A stretch of DNA of 64,000 nt from Georgenia satyanarayanai. Lineage in GTDB: Bacteria > Actinomycetota > Actinomycetes > Actinomycetales > Actinomycetaceae. Location: positions 1 to 64,000 of the forward strand of contig NZ_UETB01000006.1 in assembly GCF_900116375.1 (NCBI RefSeq), written 5' to 3'. The translations under genes were made by a program, and so were the position numbers. Positions 9,403-21,574 of the stretch are shown piece by piece; position 1 is the first letter of the stretch, and each line of letters begins with the position of its first letter. A model generated the notes under the pieces. The model was not told where the DNA came from. It saw only the letters and a program-made list of their open reading frames with translations, and searched no databases.

Positions 9403-9915
9403 TCAGGGCGCCGAGAGGGCGTCGGCGAAGGCGGCGAGCACGTCATCGCCCAGCAGCACGAACCGCACCAGCTCGACGCCGCCGCTCCATCCGCGCACCG
9501 CGTCGACCGCCACGCGCGCGACCTCGGCGGCGTCCCAGCCGTAGACCCCGGCGCCCACCGCGGGGAAGGCCACCCTCCGCGCGCCGACGGCGTCGGCGAC
9601 GTCGAGGGCGCTGGTGAAGCAGGAGGCGAGCAGGGCCGGGTCGGTCTCCCCGCGGTGCCGGTTCGGCCCCACGGTGTGGATGACCCACGGGGCCGGCAGA
9701 TCGTAGCCGGCGGTCGGCACGGCCCGGCCGACCGGCAGGCCGTCGGGCAGCTCGGTGCGCCGCAGCTCCATGCACTCCTCGAGCAGCCGCGGCCCGGCGG
9801 CCCGGTGGATCGCGCCGTCGACCCCGCCCCCGCCCAGGAGGGAGGAGTTCGCGGCGTTGACGACGGCGTCGACGTCCTGGGTGGTGATGTCGCCCTGCAC
9901 GGCCTCGATACGCAT
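9403..9915 (-). CDS. Macrodomain protein, probable O-acetyl-ADP-ribose deacetylase
   Basis: The 170-residue single-domain protein follows the MacroD pattern: GDIT at 8-11, NAAN at 20-23, then [10 protein letters not shown] at 28-37 binding the diphosphate and distal ribose, and a VGAGVYGW loop near residue 120. Such enzymes hydrolyse O-acetyl-ADP-ribose and mono-ADP-ribose on proteins. Another in-frame ATG three codons upstream (9924) is a possible start. It is divergent from clpC. Confidence 0.9.
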   Translation of the reverse strand: MRIEAVQGDITTQDVDAVVNAANSSLLGGGGVDGAIHRAAGPRLLEECMELRRTELPDGLPVGRAVPTAGYDLPAPWVIHTVGPNRHRGETDPALLASCFTSALDVADAVGARRVAFPAVGAGVYGWDAAEVARVAVDAVRGWSGGVELVRFVLLGDDVLAAFADALSAP

Positions 9916-10022
9916 GGCGACCATGGTGCCGCAGCGGGGCCCACAGGCGCGGGCGCCTGTGGAGGAGGACGATGGAGTCACGCCCCTGGCGAACACGGGC
10001 AGGTTCGCGCGAGGCCCGCCGT

Positions 10023-10028
10023 TAGCAT
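10023..10028 (+). promoter_or_regulatory. -10 hexamer TAGCAT upstream of clpC
   Basis: This hexamer would give a leader of about 50 nt ending in the AAGGAG ribosome binding site of clpC. No convincing -35 or ClgR operator was found. Confidence 0.4.
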
Positions 10029-10083
10029 CGATGAACGCTGCCCGGCTGGGAGCACCCGGCCACGCCGCCTCGAAGGAGCCCTG

Positions 10084-12660
10084 ATGTTCGAGAGATTTAC
10101 CGACCGAGCCCGTCGGGTGATCGTCCTTGCCCAGGAAGAGGCACGGATGCTCAACCACAACTACATCGGGACCGAGCACATCCTGCTCGGCCTCATCCAC
10201 GAGGGCGAGGGCGTCGCCGCCAAGGCGCTGGAGTCGCTCGACATCTCCCTCGAGGGCGTGCGGCAGCAGGTCACCGAGATCATCGGTGAGGGCCAGCAGG
10301 CCCCCGGCGGCCACATCCCCTTCACGCCGCGCGCGAAGAAGGTCCTGGAGCTCTCGCTGCGCGAGGCCCTCCAGCTGGGCCACAACTACATCGGTACCGA
10401 GCACATCCTCCTCGGCCTCATCCGCGAGGGTGAGGGTGTGGCGGCGCAGGTGCTCAACAAGCTGGGCGCCGACCTCAACCGCGTGCGCCAGCAGGTCATC
10501 CAGCTGCTGTCCGGCTACCAGGGCAAGGAGGCCGTCGCGGCCGGCGGCCCCGCCGAGGGCCAGCCCTCCGGCTCCGCCGTGCTCGACCAGTTCGGCCGCA
10601 ACCTCACCCAGGCCGCCCGCGAGGGCAAGCTCGACCCGGTCATCGGACGCGAGCAGCCCATCGAGCGGGTCATGCAGGTGCTCTCGCGCCGCACGAAGAA
10701 CAACCCCGTCCTCATCGGCGAGCCCGGTGTCGGCAAGACCGCCGTCGTCGAGGGCCTGGCCCAGGCGATCGTGCGCGGGGACGTGCCCGAGACCCTGCGC
10801 GACAAGCAGCTCTACACCCTGGACCTCGGCTCGCTCGTCGCCGGCTCCCGCTACCGCGGTGACTTCGAGGAGCGCCTGAAGAAGGTCCTCAAGGAGATCC
10901 GCACCCGCGGTGACATCGTCCTGTTCATCGACGAGATCCACACCCTCGTCGGTGCGGGTGCGGCCGAGGGCGCGATCGACGCCGCGAGCATCCTCAAGCC
11001 GATGCTCGCCCGCGGTGAGCTGCAGACCATCGGCGCCACGACGCTGGACGAGTACCGCAAGCACATCGAGAAGGACGCCGCCCTCGAGCGCCGCTTCCAG
11101 CCGATCCTCGTGGACGAGCCCTCCGTGGCCCACACCATCGAGATCCTCAAGGGTCTGCGTGACCGGTACGAGGCGCACCACCGCGTCTCCATCAACGACG
11201 AGGCGCTCATCGCCGCCGCGACGCTGGCCGACCGCTACGTGTCCGACCGCTTCCTCCCGGACAAGGCGATCGACCTCATCGACGAGGCGGGCGCGCGCCT
11301 GCGCATCCGCCGGATGACCGCCCCGCCGGAGCTCCGTGAGCTCGACGAGCAGATCTCCGAGGTCCGCCGCGAGAAGGAGTCGGCGATCGACGACCAGGAC
11401 TTCGAGAAGGCCGCCTCGCTGCGCGACGACGAGAAGCAGCTCTCCGCGCGCCGGGTCGACCGCGAGAAGGCCTGGAAGTCCGGTGACCTGGACACGGTCG
11501 CCGAGGTGGACGAGGACCTCATCGCCGAGGTGCTGGCGATGTCGACCGGCATCCCGGTCTTCAAGCTGACCGAGGCCGAGTCCTCCAAGCTGCTCCACAT
11601 GGAGGAGGAGCTCCACAAGCGGATCATCGGCCAGGAGGCCGCGATCACCGCGCTGTCCCAGGCGATCCGACGCACCCGCGCGGGCCTCAAGGACCCCAAG
11701 CGCCCCGGCGGCTCCTTCATCTTCGCCGGCCCCACCGGCGTCGGGAAGACCGAGCTGGCCAAGGCGCTCGCGGAGTTCCTCTTCGGCGACGAGGACGCGC
11801 TCATCCAGCTCGACATGAGCGAGTTCTCCGAGAAGCACACCGTCTCCCGGCTCTTCGGCTCGCCCCCCGGCTACGTGGGCTACGAGGAGGGTGGCCAGCT
11901 CACCGAGAAGGTGCGCCGCCGTCCGTTCTCCGTCGTCCTGTTCGACGAGGTGGAGAAGGCCCACGCGGACATCTTCAACTCGCTCCTGCAGATCCTCGAG
12001 GACGGCCGCCTCACCGACGCCCAGGGCCGGGTGGTGAACTTCAAGAACACCATCATCATCATGACGACGAACCTCGGGACCCGGGACATCGCCAAGGGCG
12101 TGCAGACGGGCTTCCAGGCGAGCGGCGAGCTGTCCAACGACTACGAGCGGATGAAGACGAAGGTCAACGAGGAGCTCAAGCAGCACTTCCGGCCCGAGTT
12201 CCTCAACCGCGTGGACGACACCATCGTCTTCCCGCAGCTCACGCAGGACCAGATCGTCCAGATCGTCGACCTCATGATCGCCCAGCTCGACGCGCGCATG
12301 CGCAACCAGGGCATGGCGATCCGCCTGACCGACGCGGCCAAGGTGCTGCTCGCCGAGCGGGGCTACGACCCCGTCCTGGGCGCCCGGCCGCTGCGCCGCG
12401 CGATCCAGCGGGAGATCGAGGACGTCCTGTCCGAGAAGATCCTCTACGGCCAGATCCACACCGGCCAGACCATCGAGGTCGACGCCGCGGGTGAGGGTGT
12501 GCTCGGGGAGTTCCTCTTCCGTGGGCTCGACGAGGGCGAGATCGCCACGCCCGAGCCGGTCGCCGTCGGCGGCACGACCACCGTGGAGCAGCGCCAGATG
12601 CCCACCGCCCCCCAGGGCGGCGGCGCTGGTGGCGGCGGACAGCTGCAGCCCGGAGCCTGA
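10084..12660 (+). CDS. clpC: AAA+ unfoldase ClpC, partner of the ClpP protease
   Basis: ClpC unfolds and feeds damaged or marked proteins to ClpP. The 858-residue product has two Clp_N repeats (residues 1-145, each containing [14 protein letters not shown]), a first AAA+ module with Walker A GEPGVGKT at 213-220, a UVR segment ([14 protein letters not shown]) near 440, and a second module with GPTGVGKT at about 549-556. The tail after residue 830 is Gly- and Gln-rich. AAGGAG lies 6-7 nt before the ATG. In many actinomycetes clpC follows lysS and lsr2; here it stands alone, about 38 kb away. Confidence 0.97.
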   Translation: MFERFTDRARRVIVLAQEEARMLNHNYIGTEHILLGLIHEGEGVAAKALESLDISLEGVRQQVTEIIGEGQQAPGGHIPFTPRAKKVLELSLREALQLGHNYIGTEHILLGLIREGEGVAAQVLNKLGADLNRVRQQVIQLLSGYQGKEAVAAGGPAEGQPSGSAVLDQFGRNLTQAAREGKLDPVIGREQPIERVMQVLSRRTKNNPVLIGEPGVGKTAVVEGLAQAIVRGDVPETLRDKQLYTLDLGSLVAGSRYRGDFEERLKKVLKEIRTRGDIVLFIDEIHTLVGAGAAEGAIDAASILKPMLARGELQTIGATTLDEYRKHIEKDAALERRFQPILVDEPSVAHTIEILKGLRDRYEAHHRVSINDEALIAAATLADRYVSDRFLPDKAIDLIDEAGARLRIRRMTAPPELRELDEQISEVRREKESAIDDQDFEKAASLRDDEKQLSARRVDREKAWKSGDLDTVAEVDEDLIAEVLAMSTGIPVFKLTEAESSKLLHMEEELHKRIIGQEAAITALSQAIRRTRAGLKDPKRPGGSFIFAGPTGVGKTELAKALAEFLFGDEDALIQLDMSEFSEKHTVSRLFGSPPGYVGYEEGGQLTEKVRRRPFSVVLFDEVEKAHADIFNSLLQILEDGRLTDAQGRVVNFKNTIIIMTTNLGTRDIAKGVQTGFQASGELSNDYERMKTKVNEELKQHFRPEFLNRVDDTIVFPQLTQDQIVQIVDLMIAQLDARMRNQGMAIRLTDAAKVLLAERGYDPVLGARPLRRAIQREIEDVLSEKILYGQIHTGQTIEVDAAGEGVLGEFLFRGLDEGEIATPEPVAVGGTTTVEQRQMPTAPQGGGAGGGGQLQPGA

Positions 12661-12670
12661 CGAACGGCGC

Positions 12671-12709
12671 CACGAGGCCCGGCAACCTGCGGGTTGCCGG
12701 GCCTTCGTG
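12671..12709 (+). terminator. Terminator after clpC
   Basis: Arms of 13 nt (12675-12687 and 12692-12704) are perfectly complementary around a 4-nt loop, and the outer CACG and CGTG can extend the stem with a one-base bulge. Confidence 0.8.
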
Positions 12710-12787
12710 CGTCCGTGAGCAGGCACTCGGCAGATTCCACCGCCGTAGGCCTCGCACTGTCGCCCCACTGGCGCTATGGTGGGAACT

Positions 12788-12813
12788 GCTTCGGCATCGG
12801 CCGGGGCTTTTTT
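12788..12813 (+). promoter_or_regulatory. Terminator-like hairpin with six Ts in the cold-shock gene leader
   Basis: GCTTCGGC (12788-12795) and GCCGGGGC (12800-12807) can form an 8-bp stem with two G-U pairs and an ATCG loop, followed at once by six Ts. The last T lies 14 nt before the csp start codon. This is the shape of an intrinsic terminator or attenuator inside a 5' leader. A possible -10 TATGGT lies at 12775-12780, close enough that the hairpin would begin near the 5' end of the RNA. Confidence 0.5.
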
Positions 12814-12827
12814 ATCGAGGAGTTTGC

Positions 12828-13031
12828 ATGGCTACTGGCACCGTGAAGTGGTTCAACGGCGAGAAGGGGTTCGGCTTCATTGCTCCCGACGGCGGGGGTG
12901 CGGATGTCTTCGTCCACTACTCCGCCATCGCCACGAGCGGCTACCGCTCGCTCGACGAGGACCAGAAGGTCGAGTTCGACACCACTCAGGGCCCCAAGGG
13001 CCCCCAGGCGGAGAATGTCCGCCCCCTCTGA
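12828..13031 (+). CDS. Cold-shock protein, CspA family
   Basis: This 67-residue single-strand nucleic-acid-binding protein has RNP1 KGFGFI at 13-18 and RNP2 VFVHY at 27-31 and the usual GTVKWFN start. It acts as an RNA chaperone. GAGGAG precedes the ATG by 6 nt. Family members can melt hairpins and act as antiterminators, which is relevant to the hairpin in its own leader. Confidence 0.97.
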   Translation: MATGTVKWFNGEKGFGFIAPDGGGADVFVHYSAIATSGYRSLDEDQKVEFDTTQGPKGPQAENVRPL

Positions 13032-13076
13032 CGTGAGGTGACCGCGCACCGTCATCACTGACTGCGCACCCCGCCG

Positions 13077-13107
13077 CAGCCCGCCACCGTCCGACGGTGG
13101 CGGGCTG
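13077..13107 (+). terminator. Terminator after the cold-shock gene
   Basis: Two 15-nt arms (13077-13091 and 13093-13107) are perfect reverse complements; the apex must open to form a loop. There is no T tract. Confidence 0.8.
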
Positions 13108-13225
13108 TGGTGCGTCCGGGGCCGTGTCGCAGGTCCCGCCCTCCCCGTGCGCCCTGCCCACGGCGCACCTACGGTGGGTGGTAGAGAGGCCGCCAACCGG
13201 TCTCCGCGACGGAAGGAGCTCCTCC

Positions 13226-13396
13226 ATGGGCACTGACGACAAGATCGCGAACTCGACGGAGAAGACCTCGGGCAAGATCAAGGAGGCCGTCGGCGACGCG
13301 ACCGACAACAGGGACCTCCAGGCCGAGGGTCAGAAGGACCAGAGCACGGGCAGCCTCAAGCAGGCCGCCGAGAACGTCAAGGACGCCTTCAAGTAG
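13226..13396 (+). CDS. CsbD-like stress protein
   Basis: The 56-residue hydrophilic protein matches the CsbD pattern: an N-terminal half with SGKIKEAVGDATDN and a second Lys/Gln-rich half ending AAENVKDAFK. Such proteins are abundant under general stress, but their biochemical role is unknown. The ATG has GGAAGGAG 7 nt upstream. A possible -10 TACGGT lies at 13170-13175. Confidence 0.85.
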   Translation: MGTDDKIANSTEKTSGKIKEAVGDATDNRDLQAEGQKDQSTGSLKQAAENVKDAFK

Positions 13397-13408
13397 AACC
13401 GGCTCCTG

Positions 13409-13440
13409 ACGCCCCGCGGGACACCGGTCCCGCGGGGCGT
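13409..13440 (+). terminator. Terminator after the CsbD-like gene
   Basis: A perfect 14-bp stem (13409-13422 with 13427-13440) has an ACCG loop and is followed by a modest T-containing stretch. Confidence 0.85.
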
Positions 13441-13495
13441 TCGTCTGTCCTGCCCGCGGCCGTGCAAGATCGGGGCGGCAGGGGACACAGGCAGG

Positions 13496-13996
13496 GTGGT
13501 GGCATCCGACGAGAGGGGCGCTGTGCGCGACGACGCGTGGTTCGAGGGGCTCTACCGTGACCACGCGACCGCCGTGTACCGCTACCTCGTGCGCCGCGCG
13601 CCGGCCGCGGACGCCGAGGACCTCACGGCCGACGTCCTCGCCACCGCCTGGCGCCGCCGCGAGGACGTCCCGGGCGAGGCCGTCCTGCCCTGGCTCTACC
13701 GCACGGCCGGCTACGTCCTCGCCAACCACCGCAGGAAGCTCCTCCCCGTCCCCGTGGACGAGCTTCCCGACGCACGTGACGACGACGGCGACCCCGCCCT
13801 GGCGGCGGTCGCCGACGACGACGTCCGTCTCGCGCTGGCGGCCCTGAGCGAGCGTGACCGGCAGATCCTCGTCCTCCACGCGTGGGAGGGGCTGGGCGGC
13901 GCCGAGCTGGCGCAGGTGCTCGGCATCTCCCGGGGCGGCGCCGACGCCGCCCTGTCCCGGGCCCGGGCCCGCCTGGCCGCGGCCTGGCCGGACTGA
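13496..13996 (+). CDS. RNA polymerase sigma factor, ECF-like
   Basis: The 166-residue product has a region 2 fold (FEGLYRDHATAVYRYLVRRA, then DAEDLTADVLATAWRRRED) and a region 4 helix-turn-helix (ALSERDRQILVLHAWEGL, AELAQVLGISRGGADAALSR). No region 3 is present, which fits extracytoplasmic-function sigma factors. The start is one of two adjacent GTG codons; a later GTG at 13523 is possible. The likely partner is the membrane-anchored protein at 14645, although a NUDIX gene on the other strand lies between them. Confidence 0.85.
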   Translation: MVASDERGAVRDDAWFEGLYRDHATAVYRYLVRRAPAADAEDLTADVLATAWRRREDVPGEAVLPWLYRTAGYVLANHRRKLLPVPVDELPDARDDDGDPALAAVADDDVRLALAALSERDRQILVLHAWEGLGGAELAQVLGISRGGADAALSRARARLAAAWPD

Positions 13997-14013
13997 CGCC
14001 GCCGTCGCCGGCG

Positions 14014-14562
14014 TCAGCCCAGCCGGGCCAGCGCGAGGGCGACGAGCTCGACCATGTCCGGCTGCGGGTCGGGCAGCTCGTCCACCGGCCACCAGGCGAC
14101 GTCGAGGGACTCGGCGGACACGGCGTGCGCGGCGCCGGCAGGTGCCGTCGCGACGAAGCGGACGTCCAGGTGCGTCACCCCGCCGCGCGGGTCGCAGAAC
14201 GGGACGGGGTGCGCGCTGAGCTGGACCGGCACCGGGTCGAGCACGAGAGTGTCGATGCCGGACTCCTCGCGCGCCTCGCGCAGCGCGGCGGCCGCGAGCG
14301 TGGGATCGCCGCGCTCGACGTGTCCTCCGAGCTGGAACCACCGCTGCGCCTTGCGGTGCAAGGTGAGCAGGACTTGGCGGCGGTCGGCCGAGACGACGAC
14401 GGTGCTCGCCGTCAGGTGGTCGGGGTAGCACTCGCGCAGCACGCCGAGCGGCTGCGCCCGCAGGTGGGCGACGTAGCGCTCACGCAGCTGCTCCTGGCGC
14501 GGCGTGGGCGCCTGCCACGGCTCGAGCACGGCGAGGGCGGAGGAGTGCAGGGCGCAGGGCAT
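14014..14562 (-). CDS. NUDIX hydrolase
   Basis: The 182-residue product has a NUDIX box around residues 79-102 (GGHVERGD, then LREAREESGI). The usual Glu after the first glycine segment is Asp here (GD instead of GE), while the catalytic REAREE part is intact. An N-terminal extension of about 40 residues precedes the domain. Substrate is unknown. The ATG was chosen; a GTG two codons earlier is equally open. It converges on the sigma gene, with 17 nt between stops. Confidence 0.85.
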   Translation of the reverse strand: MPCALHSSALAVLEPWQAPTPRQEQLRERYVAHLRAQPLGVLRECYPDHLTASTVVVSADRRQVLLTLHRKAQRWFQLGGHVERGDPTLAAAALREAREESGIDTLVLDPVPVQLSAHPVPFCDPRGGVTHLDVRFVATAPAGAAHAVSAESLDVAWWPVDELPDPQPDMVELVALALARLG

Positions 14563-14644
14563 GGGCACCAGCCTGCCACCGGCGGCGCAAGAACCGGGCG
14601 GCTCGCCACACAGGAGGGGTAGGAGCAACCCACCGGAGGTCACC

Positions 14645-15952
14645 ATGGACGAGGACGAGGCAGTCTCCCGGGTGCGCGGCGCCGACCCCGCCGCCGGAGC
14701 CGAGCCCGACGGCGGCCGGCTGGCCGCCCTCACCGCTGAGCGGCGCGGCGACGAGCTCGCGGCGCGACGCGCCCGTCCACGGTGGGCGGCGGTGGCCGCC
14801 GTCGCCGCCGGCGCGCTCGTCGTCGGCGGCGCCGGGTACGGGATCGGGCGGGCGACGGAGGGCCCGGCGGCGGACACGACGGCGACGGCTCCGGCCGGGC
14901 GCACGGCCGTCGGCGAGTCCACCGAGAGCATGTCCTCCGCCGACACGTCCTTCCCCGGCGGCCTCGGCGGGGAGCGGATGACCTTCACCGCCGAGGGCCT
15001 GAGCGATGCCGGCGGCACCGCGACGGCCTGGGCCTTCGACGGCGCCGGCACCTTCACCGAGGAGACCGCCGTCCGCGTCGCCGAGGTCCTCGGCGTCGAG
15101 GGCGAGCCCCGCCTGGAGGGCGGGTGGAACGTCGGACCGGTCGACGGCAGCGGACCCACGCTCAACGTCGGGCCGGACGCCGCCGTCACGGCCCACTACA
15201 ACGACCCCGCGCTCTACGAGGGCCTCGAGGACGTCCCACCCGCCGAGATGCCGACGGACGACGGCCCCGCCGAGGGCGGGGACGCCGCCGCGAGCGGGGA
15301 CGGGGACGCCGCGACGTCCGTCGTCGAGCCGCGCCCCGCGGTCGGTGCGCCCGGGCCGGGCGAGGAGCCGAGCGCCGTCGCACCGCAGGGGACGGCGCCG
15401 GACGGGCCGGCCGGGGTGCTGTACGAGACGCTCGCCGCGCTCGGGCTGGACCCCGAGGCGGCCGAGTACGTCGAGCAGGAGTCCTGGGCCGGGGCGACGA
15501 GCGTCGTCGCCCACCACGTCGTCGGCGGGATGCCGAGCGGCCACAGCTGGTACGCCGACGTCGTCGACGGTGAGGTCCTGTCCTTCTCCGGCCCGCTCGC
15601 GCCCGTCGTCGAGCTCGGCGAGTACGACGTCGTCAGCCCCGCGGAGGCCGTCGAGCGGCTCGCCGACCCGCGCTTCGGCGGCAGCGAGGTGTGGTCCGGG
15701 GACGTCTCGATCATGCCGGCGCCCGAGCCGGACGGGCGCAGCTGGGACGACCCGCCCCCTCCGCCGCCCGCGGCCGGGGCACCGCTCCCGTGGGCCGTCA
15801 CCGACGTGACGATCACGACGGCGGAGCCCGGCCTGATCGAGCACTGGACCGACGAGGGGGGCAGCCTCCTGCTGCCGGCCTACGAGCTGAGCGACGCCGA
15901 GGGACGCACCTGGCGGGTCCTGGCCGTGGCCGACCACGAGCTGGCGTCCTAG
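14645..15952 (+). CDS. Single-pass membrane protein, possible anti-sigma-type partner
   Basis: The 435-residue product has a cytoplasmic N terminus of about 46 residues with a charged helix, one membrane helix (residues 47-70), a low-complexity Asp/Gly/Pro linker and a long extracytoplasmic part with two segments of real complexity (about 95-180 and 255-435). I know no named domain. The layout resembles membrane-bound anti-sigma factors, and the ECF-like sigma gene lies just upstream, so a regulatory pairing is an inference. GGAGG is 6 nt before the ATG. Confidence 0.7.
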   Translation: MDEDEAVSRVRGADPAAGAEPDGGRLAALTAERRGDELAARRARPRWAAVAAVAAGALVVGGAGYGIGRATEGPAADTTATAPAGRTAVGESTESMSSADTSFPGGLGGERMTFTAEGLSDAGGTATAWAFDGAGTFTEETAVRVAEVLGVEGEPRLEGGWNVGPVDGSGPTLNVGPDAAVTAHYNDPALYEGLEDVPPAEMPTDDGPAEGGDAAASGDGDAATSVVEPRPAVGAPGPGEEPSAVAPQGTAPDGPAGVLYETLAALGLDPEAAEYVEQESWAGATSVVAHHVVGGMPSGHSWYADVVDGEVLSFSGPLAPVVELGEYDVVSPAEAVERLADPRFGGSEVWSGDVSIMPAPEPDGRSWDDPPPPPPAAGAPLPWAVTDVTITTAEPGLIEHWTDEGGSLLLPAYELSDAEGRTWRVLAVADHELAS

Positions 15953-15972
15953 GACGTCACGAAGGGCGTCGT

Positions 15973-15998
15973 CCCGGCCGGTTGGAGGGCCGGCCGGG
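15973..15998. terminator. Hairpin between convergent genes
   Basis: CCCGGCCGG (15973-15981) pairs with CCGGCCGGG (15990-15998) across an 8-nt loop. It can end both the membrane protein gene and the GNAT gene. Confidence 0.7.
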
Positions 15999-16008
15999 GC
16001 GGTGCCGG

Positions 16009-16302
16009 TCAGTCGGTGCGCTCGTCGACGAGGTCGGCGTACTCCGGGTGCTCGTCGATCCACGCGGCCATGAAGGAGCAGTCCGGCACCACCCTCAGGC
16101 CCTGGGCGCGGGCGGCCTCCACGGCGGCGCTCGCCAGCGCCGAGCCCACCCCCTGCCCCTCGGCGGACGGCTCGACGACCGTGTGCGTGAGGACGAGGAC
16201 GCCGGTGTCGCGCTCGTAGACGGCGACGCCGAGGAGGTCCTCGCCCGCCGTCGCCTCGTAGCGGTGCCGTGCGGGCACGTCCGTGACGGTGATCTCGGGC
16301 AT
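16009..16302 (-). CDS. Small GCN5-like N-acetyltransferase
   Basis: The 97-residue protein is a minimal acetyltransferase fold of the YjdJ type (PF14542-like). It shows the acetyl-CoA loop EGQGVGSALASAAVEAAR and the ending PDCSFMAAWIDEHPEYADLV, whose conserved Cys and HPEY are typical of this group. Its substrate is unknown. The ATG has only a weak GAGG-type site close upstream. Confidence 0.85.
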   Translation of the reverse strand: MPEITVTDVPARHRYEATAGEDLLGVAVYERDTGVLVLTHTVVEPSAEGQGVGSALASAAVEAARAQGLRVVPDCSFMAAWIDEHPEYADLVDERTD

Positions 16303-16427
16303 GCCTCAGGGTCGCAGGGGCCCGGTCCGGTCGCACGCGGGAACCCTCGGTGGATGGGGCCGGGCCTCGCTAGAGTGGACGTACGTCCGCGGTGCCGGGG
16401 AACCGCGGGGGACCACCGGAGGCGATG

Positions 16428-19136
<2,709 letters not shown>

Positions 19137-19210
19137 TGCGGACAGGACCGTTGCGGGTGCCGCCCGAGCCGGGGCACGCTGCGACAACGACACGAGAGGG
19201 GAAGGTCGAC

Positions 19211-19264
19211 ATGCGCCCTGTGCTGCGCACCCCGGACCGAGGCATCGAGGGAGGACGGCGATGA
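19211..19264 (+). CDS. Possible 17-codon upstream reading frame coupled to the next gene
   Basis: ATG at 19211 has a GGGGAAGG site 6 nt upstream and encodes [17 protein letters not shown]; its stop overlaps the next start as ATGA. The neighbouring gene also has its own GGGAGGA. Either this is a translated coupling peptide or a chance open stretch. Confidence 0.35.
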   Translation: MRPVLRTPDRGIEGGRR

Positions 19265-19971
19265 CCGGAGGCCCCCTCGACACGGACCTCGAGTGGGTCC
19301 GCAGCGGCTCGGACTACTTCGCCCGGCAGCTCGCGGGACTCGGCGAGGAGGACCTCGCCGGGGACAGCCTGCTCCCCGCCTGGACCCGCGGGGCCGTCGT
19401 CGCCCACGTCGCGTCCAACGCCGAGGCGCTGCGCCGGCTGTGCCACTGGGCCCGGACCGGGGAGGAGACGCCGATGTACCCGTCGGAGGAGGCCCGGGAC
19501 GCGGAGATCGCCCGCGGTGCCGCGCTGCCGCTCGGCGAGCTGCGTCGGCTCTACGCCGAGAGCCGCGACGCGCTCGACGGTGACTGGCGCGGCCTCCCGG
19601 CCGAGGCGTGGGAGGCCGAGGTCCGCACCCGGCAGGGGCGGCGCCTGCGTGCCCGGGAGACCGTGTGGATGCGCGCCCGCGAGGTGTGGATCCACGGCGT
19701 CGACCTCGCCGCCGGCGGCTCGTTCCGCGACGTCCCGCCCGCCGTCGTCGACCGGCTCACCACCGACGTGCTCGAGGGCTGGGAAGCCCGGGGTGAGGCG
19801 GTCGACATGGTCCTCCACCCCACCGACCGCGACCGGCCGACGAGCGTCGGCTCTCCCGGTCCCACGATCTCCGGGAGCGCGGCCGACCTCGCCCAGTGGC
19901 TCACCGGGCGGGGCGGCGCCGGGCTGAAGTCCTCGACGGGGGAGCTGCCCGCGCTGCCGCGCTGGCTGTGA
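19261..19971 (+). CDS. Maleylpyruvate isomerase family protein (mycothiol-dependent type)
   Basis: The 236-residue product has the DinB-like four-helix fold of mycothiol-dependent maleylpyruvate isomerases, with metal-ligand positions in [15 protein letters not shown] (His near residue 44) and [13 protein letters not shown] (His near 146). The C-terminal SCP-like part is present. No aromatic-degradation genes are nearby, so the actual substrate may differ. Mycothiol dependence is inferred from family. GGGAGGA precedes the ATG. Confidence 0.85.
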   Translation: MTGGPLDTDLEWVRSGSDYFARQLAGLGEEDLAGDSLLPAWTRGAVVAHVASNAEALRRLCHWARTGEETPMYPSEEARDAEIARGAALPLGELRRLYAESRDALDGDWRGLPAEAWEAEVRTRQGRRLRARETVWMRAREVWIHGVDLAAGGSFRDVPPAVVDRLTTDVLEGWEARGEAVDMVLHPTDRDRPTSVGSPGPTISGSAADLAQWLTGRGGAGLKSSTGELPALPRWL

Positions 19972-20032
19972 CGGCCAGCGAGCGGCTCGGTCGCCGCAAC
20001 CCGTGACGCGGGACGGCCCGACAGGGGAGAGT

Positions 20033-21574
20033 ATGACCATGCCCGAGCTCGTCACCCACGACGTTCGCGTCCACCCGAGCGCCGCGAACCTCCCGCGCGA
20101 GGAGCAGCTCGCCTGGAAGATCGCCGAGCTCGCCACCGATCCGGTCCCCGTCCCCGACGACGTCACCGAGATGATCGTCAACCGGGTCATCGACAACGCC
20201 GCGGTCGCGACGGCGTCGCTCACCCGGGCCCCCGTCGTCGCCGCCCGCGCGCAGGCGCTCGCCCACCCCTACCGGCCGGGCGCCACGGTCGTCGGCTGCC
20301 CCACCGAGGAGCGGGTGAGCCCCGAGTGGGCGGCGTGGGCCAACGGCGTGGCGGTCCGGGAGCTCGACTACCACGACACCTTCCTCGCGGCCGACTACTC
20401 CCACCCGGCCGACAACATCCCGCCCCTCCTCGCCGTCGCGCAGCACACGGCCGCGCGGCGCGGGCTCACCGGGGCCGACGTCGTCCGCGGCCTGGCCACC
20501 GCCTACGAGGTGCAGGTCGACCTCGTCCGCGCGATCAGCCTGCACCAGCACAAGATCGACCACGTCGCCCACCTCGGGCCGTCCGCCGCCGCCGGGCTCG
20601 GCACGCTCCTCGGCCTCGACGCCGAGACGATCTTCCACGCCGTCGGCCAGGCGCTGCACACGACGACGGCGACGCGGCAGTCCCGCAAGGGCGAGATCTC
20701 CACGTGGAAGGCGTACGCGCCCGCCTTCGCCGGCAAGGTGGCGGTCGAGGCGGTCGACCGCGCCATGCGCGGCCAGACCTCGCCCACCCCCGTCTACGAG
20801 GGGGAGGACGGCGTCATCGCCCGGCTGCTCGACGGCCCGGACGCCCACTACGCGGTGCCGCTGCCGGCCCCCGGAGCACCGAAGCGGGCGGTCCTGGACA
20901 CCTACACCAAGGAGCACTCCGCGGAGTACCAGTCCCAGGCGCTCATCGACCTCGCCCGCCGGCTCCACCGGGAGCGGCCCGAGCTGCGCGACCCGGCGAA
21001 CGTCGAGGCGATCGTCATCCACACCTCCCACCACACCCACCACGTCATCGGCTCCGGCGCGAACGACCCGCAGAAGTACGACCCGGCCGCGTCCCGCGAG
21101 ACCCTCGACCACTCGATCCCCTACATCTTCGCCGTCGCCCTCCAGGACGGGACGTGGCACCACGTCGAGTCCTACCGCCCCGAGCGGGTCGCCCGCCCGG
21201 ACACCGTGGAGCTGTGGCGCAGGGTGACCACGGCCGAGGACCCCGGGTGGACCCGTCGCTACCACTCGCCCGACCCGGCGGAGAAGGCCTTCGGCGGACG
21301 CGTCGAGATCCGCCTCGCCGACGGCACCCGGGTGGTCGAGGAGATCGCCGTCGCCGATGCCCACCCGCTCGGTGCGCGTCCCTTCGGCCGCGAGCAGTAC
21401 GTCGGGAAGTTCCGCACCCTGGCCGAGGGGGTGCTCGAGCCCGCCGAGGTCGAGCGCTTCCTCGACGTCGCGCAGCGGCTGCCCGGGCTCACCGCCGAGG
21501 AGCTCGGCGGGCTCACCGTCACCGCCCCGCCCGCGCTGCTCGCGTCCGTCACCGCACCCGAGGGGATCTTCTGA
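20033..21574 (+). CDS. prpD: 2-methylcitrate dehydratase
   Basis: PrpD dehydrates 2-methylcitrate in the methylcitrate cycle that degrades propionyl-CoA. The 513-residue product matches the family throughout, with the active-site-region stretches [19 protein letters not shown] and [13 protein letters not shown]. An AGGGGAG site precedes the ATG at 20033; a second ATG two codons later is possible. It is the first gene of prpD-prpB-prpC and overlaps prpB by ATGA. Confidence 0.95.
   Translation: MTMPELVTHDVRVHPSAANLPREEQLAWKIAELATDPVPVPDDVTEMIVNRVIDNAAVATASLTRAPVVAARAQALAHPYRPGATVVGCPTEERVSPEWAAWANGVAVRELDYHDTFLAADYSHPADNIPPLLAVAQHTAARRGLTGADVVRGLATAYEVQVDLVRAISLHQHKIDHVAHLGPSAAAGLGTLLGLDAETIFHAVGQALHTTTATRQSRKGEISTWKAYAPAFAGKVAVEAVDRAMRGQTSPTPVYEGEDGVIARLLDGPDAHYAVPLPAPGAPKRAVLDTYTKEHSAEYQSQALIDLARRLHRERPELRDPANVEAIVIHTSHHTHHVIGSGANDPQKYDPAASRETLDHSIPYIFAVALQDGTWHHVESYRPERVARPDTVELWRRVTTAEDPGWTRRYHSPDPAEKAFGGRVEIRLADGTRVVEEIAVADAHPLGARPFGREQYVGKFRTLAEGVLEPAEVERFLDVAQRLPGLTAEELGGLTVTAPPALLASVTAPEGIF

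Noticed and set aside
9995-10015. ClgR operator before clpC
   Set aside because: GTTCGCGCG resembles half of a ClgR site, but the second half is missing.
10031-10084. 17-codon frame [17 protein letters not shown] whose stop overlaps the clpC start
   Set aside because: Its ATG lies only 2 nt after the best -10 hexamer, so it would probably not be on the transcript, and clpC has a normal AAGGAG. It was not counted with the metY and ftsH cases.
13178-13225. N-terminal extension of the CsbD-like protein from an upstream in-frame GTG
   Set aside because: The ATG at 13226 has a strong ribosome binding site and gives the standard family length.
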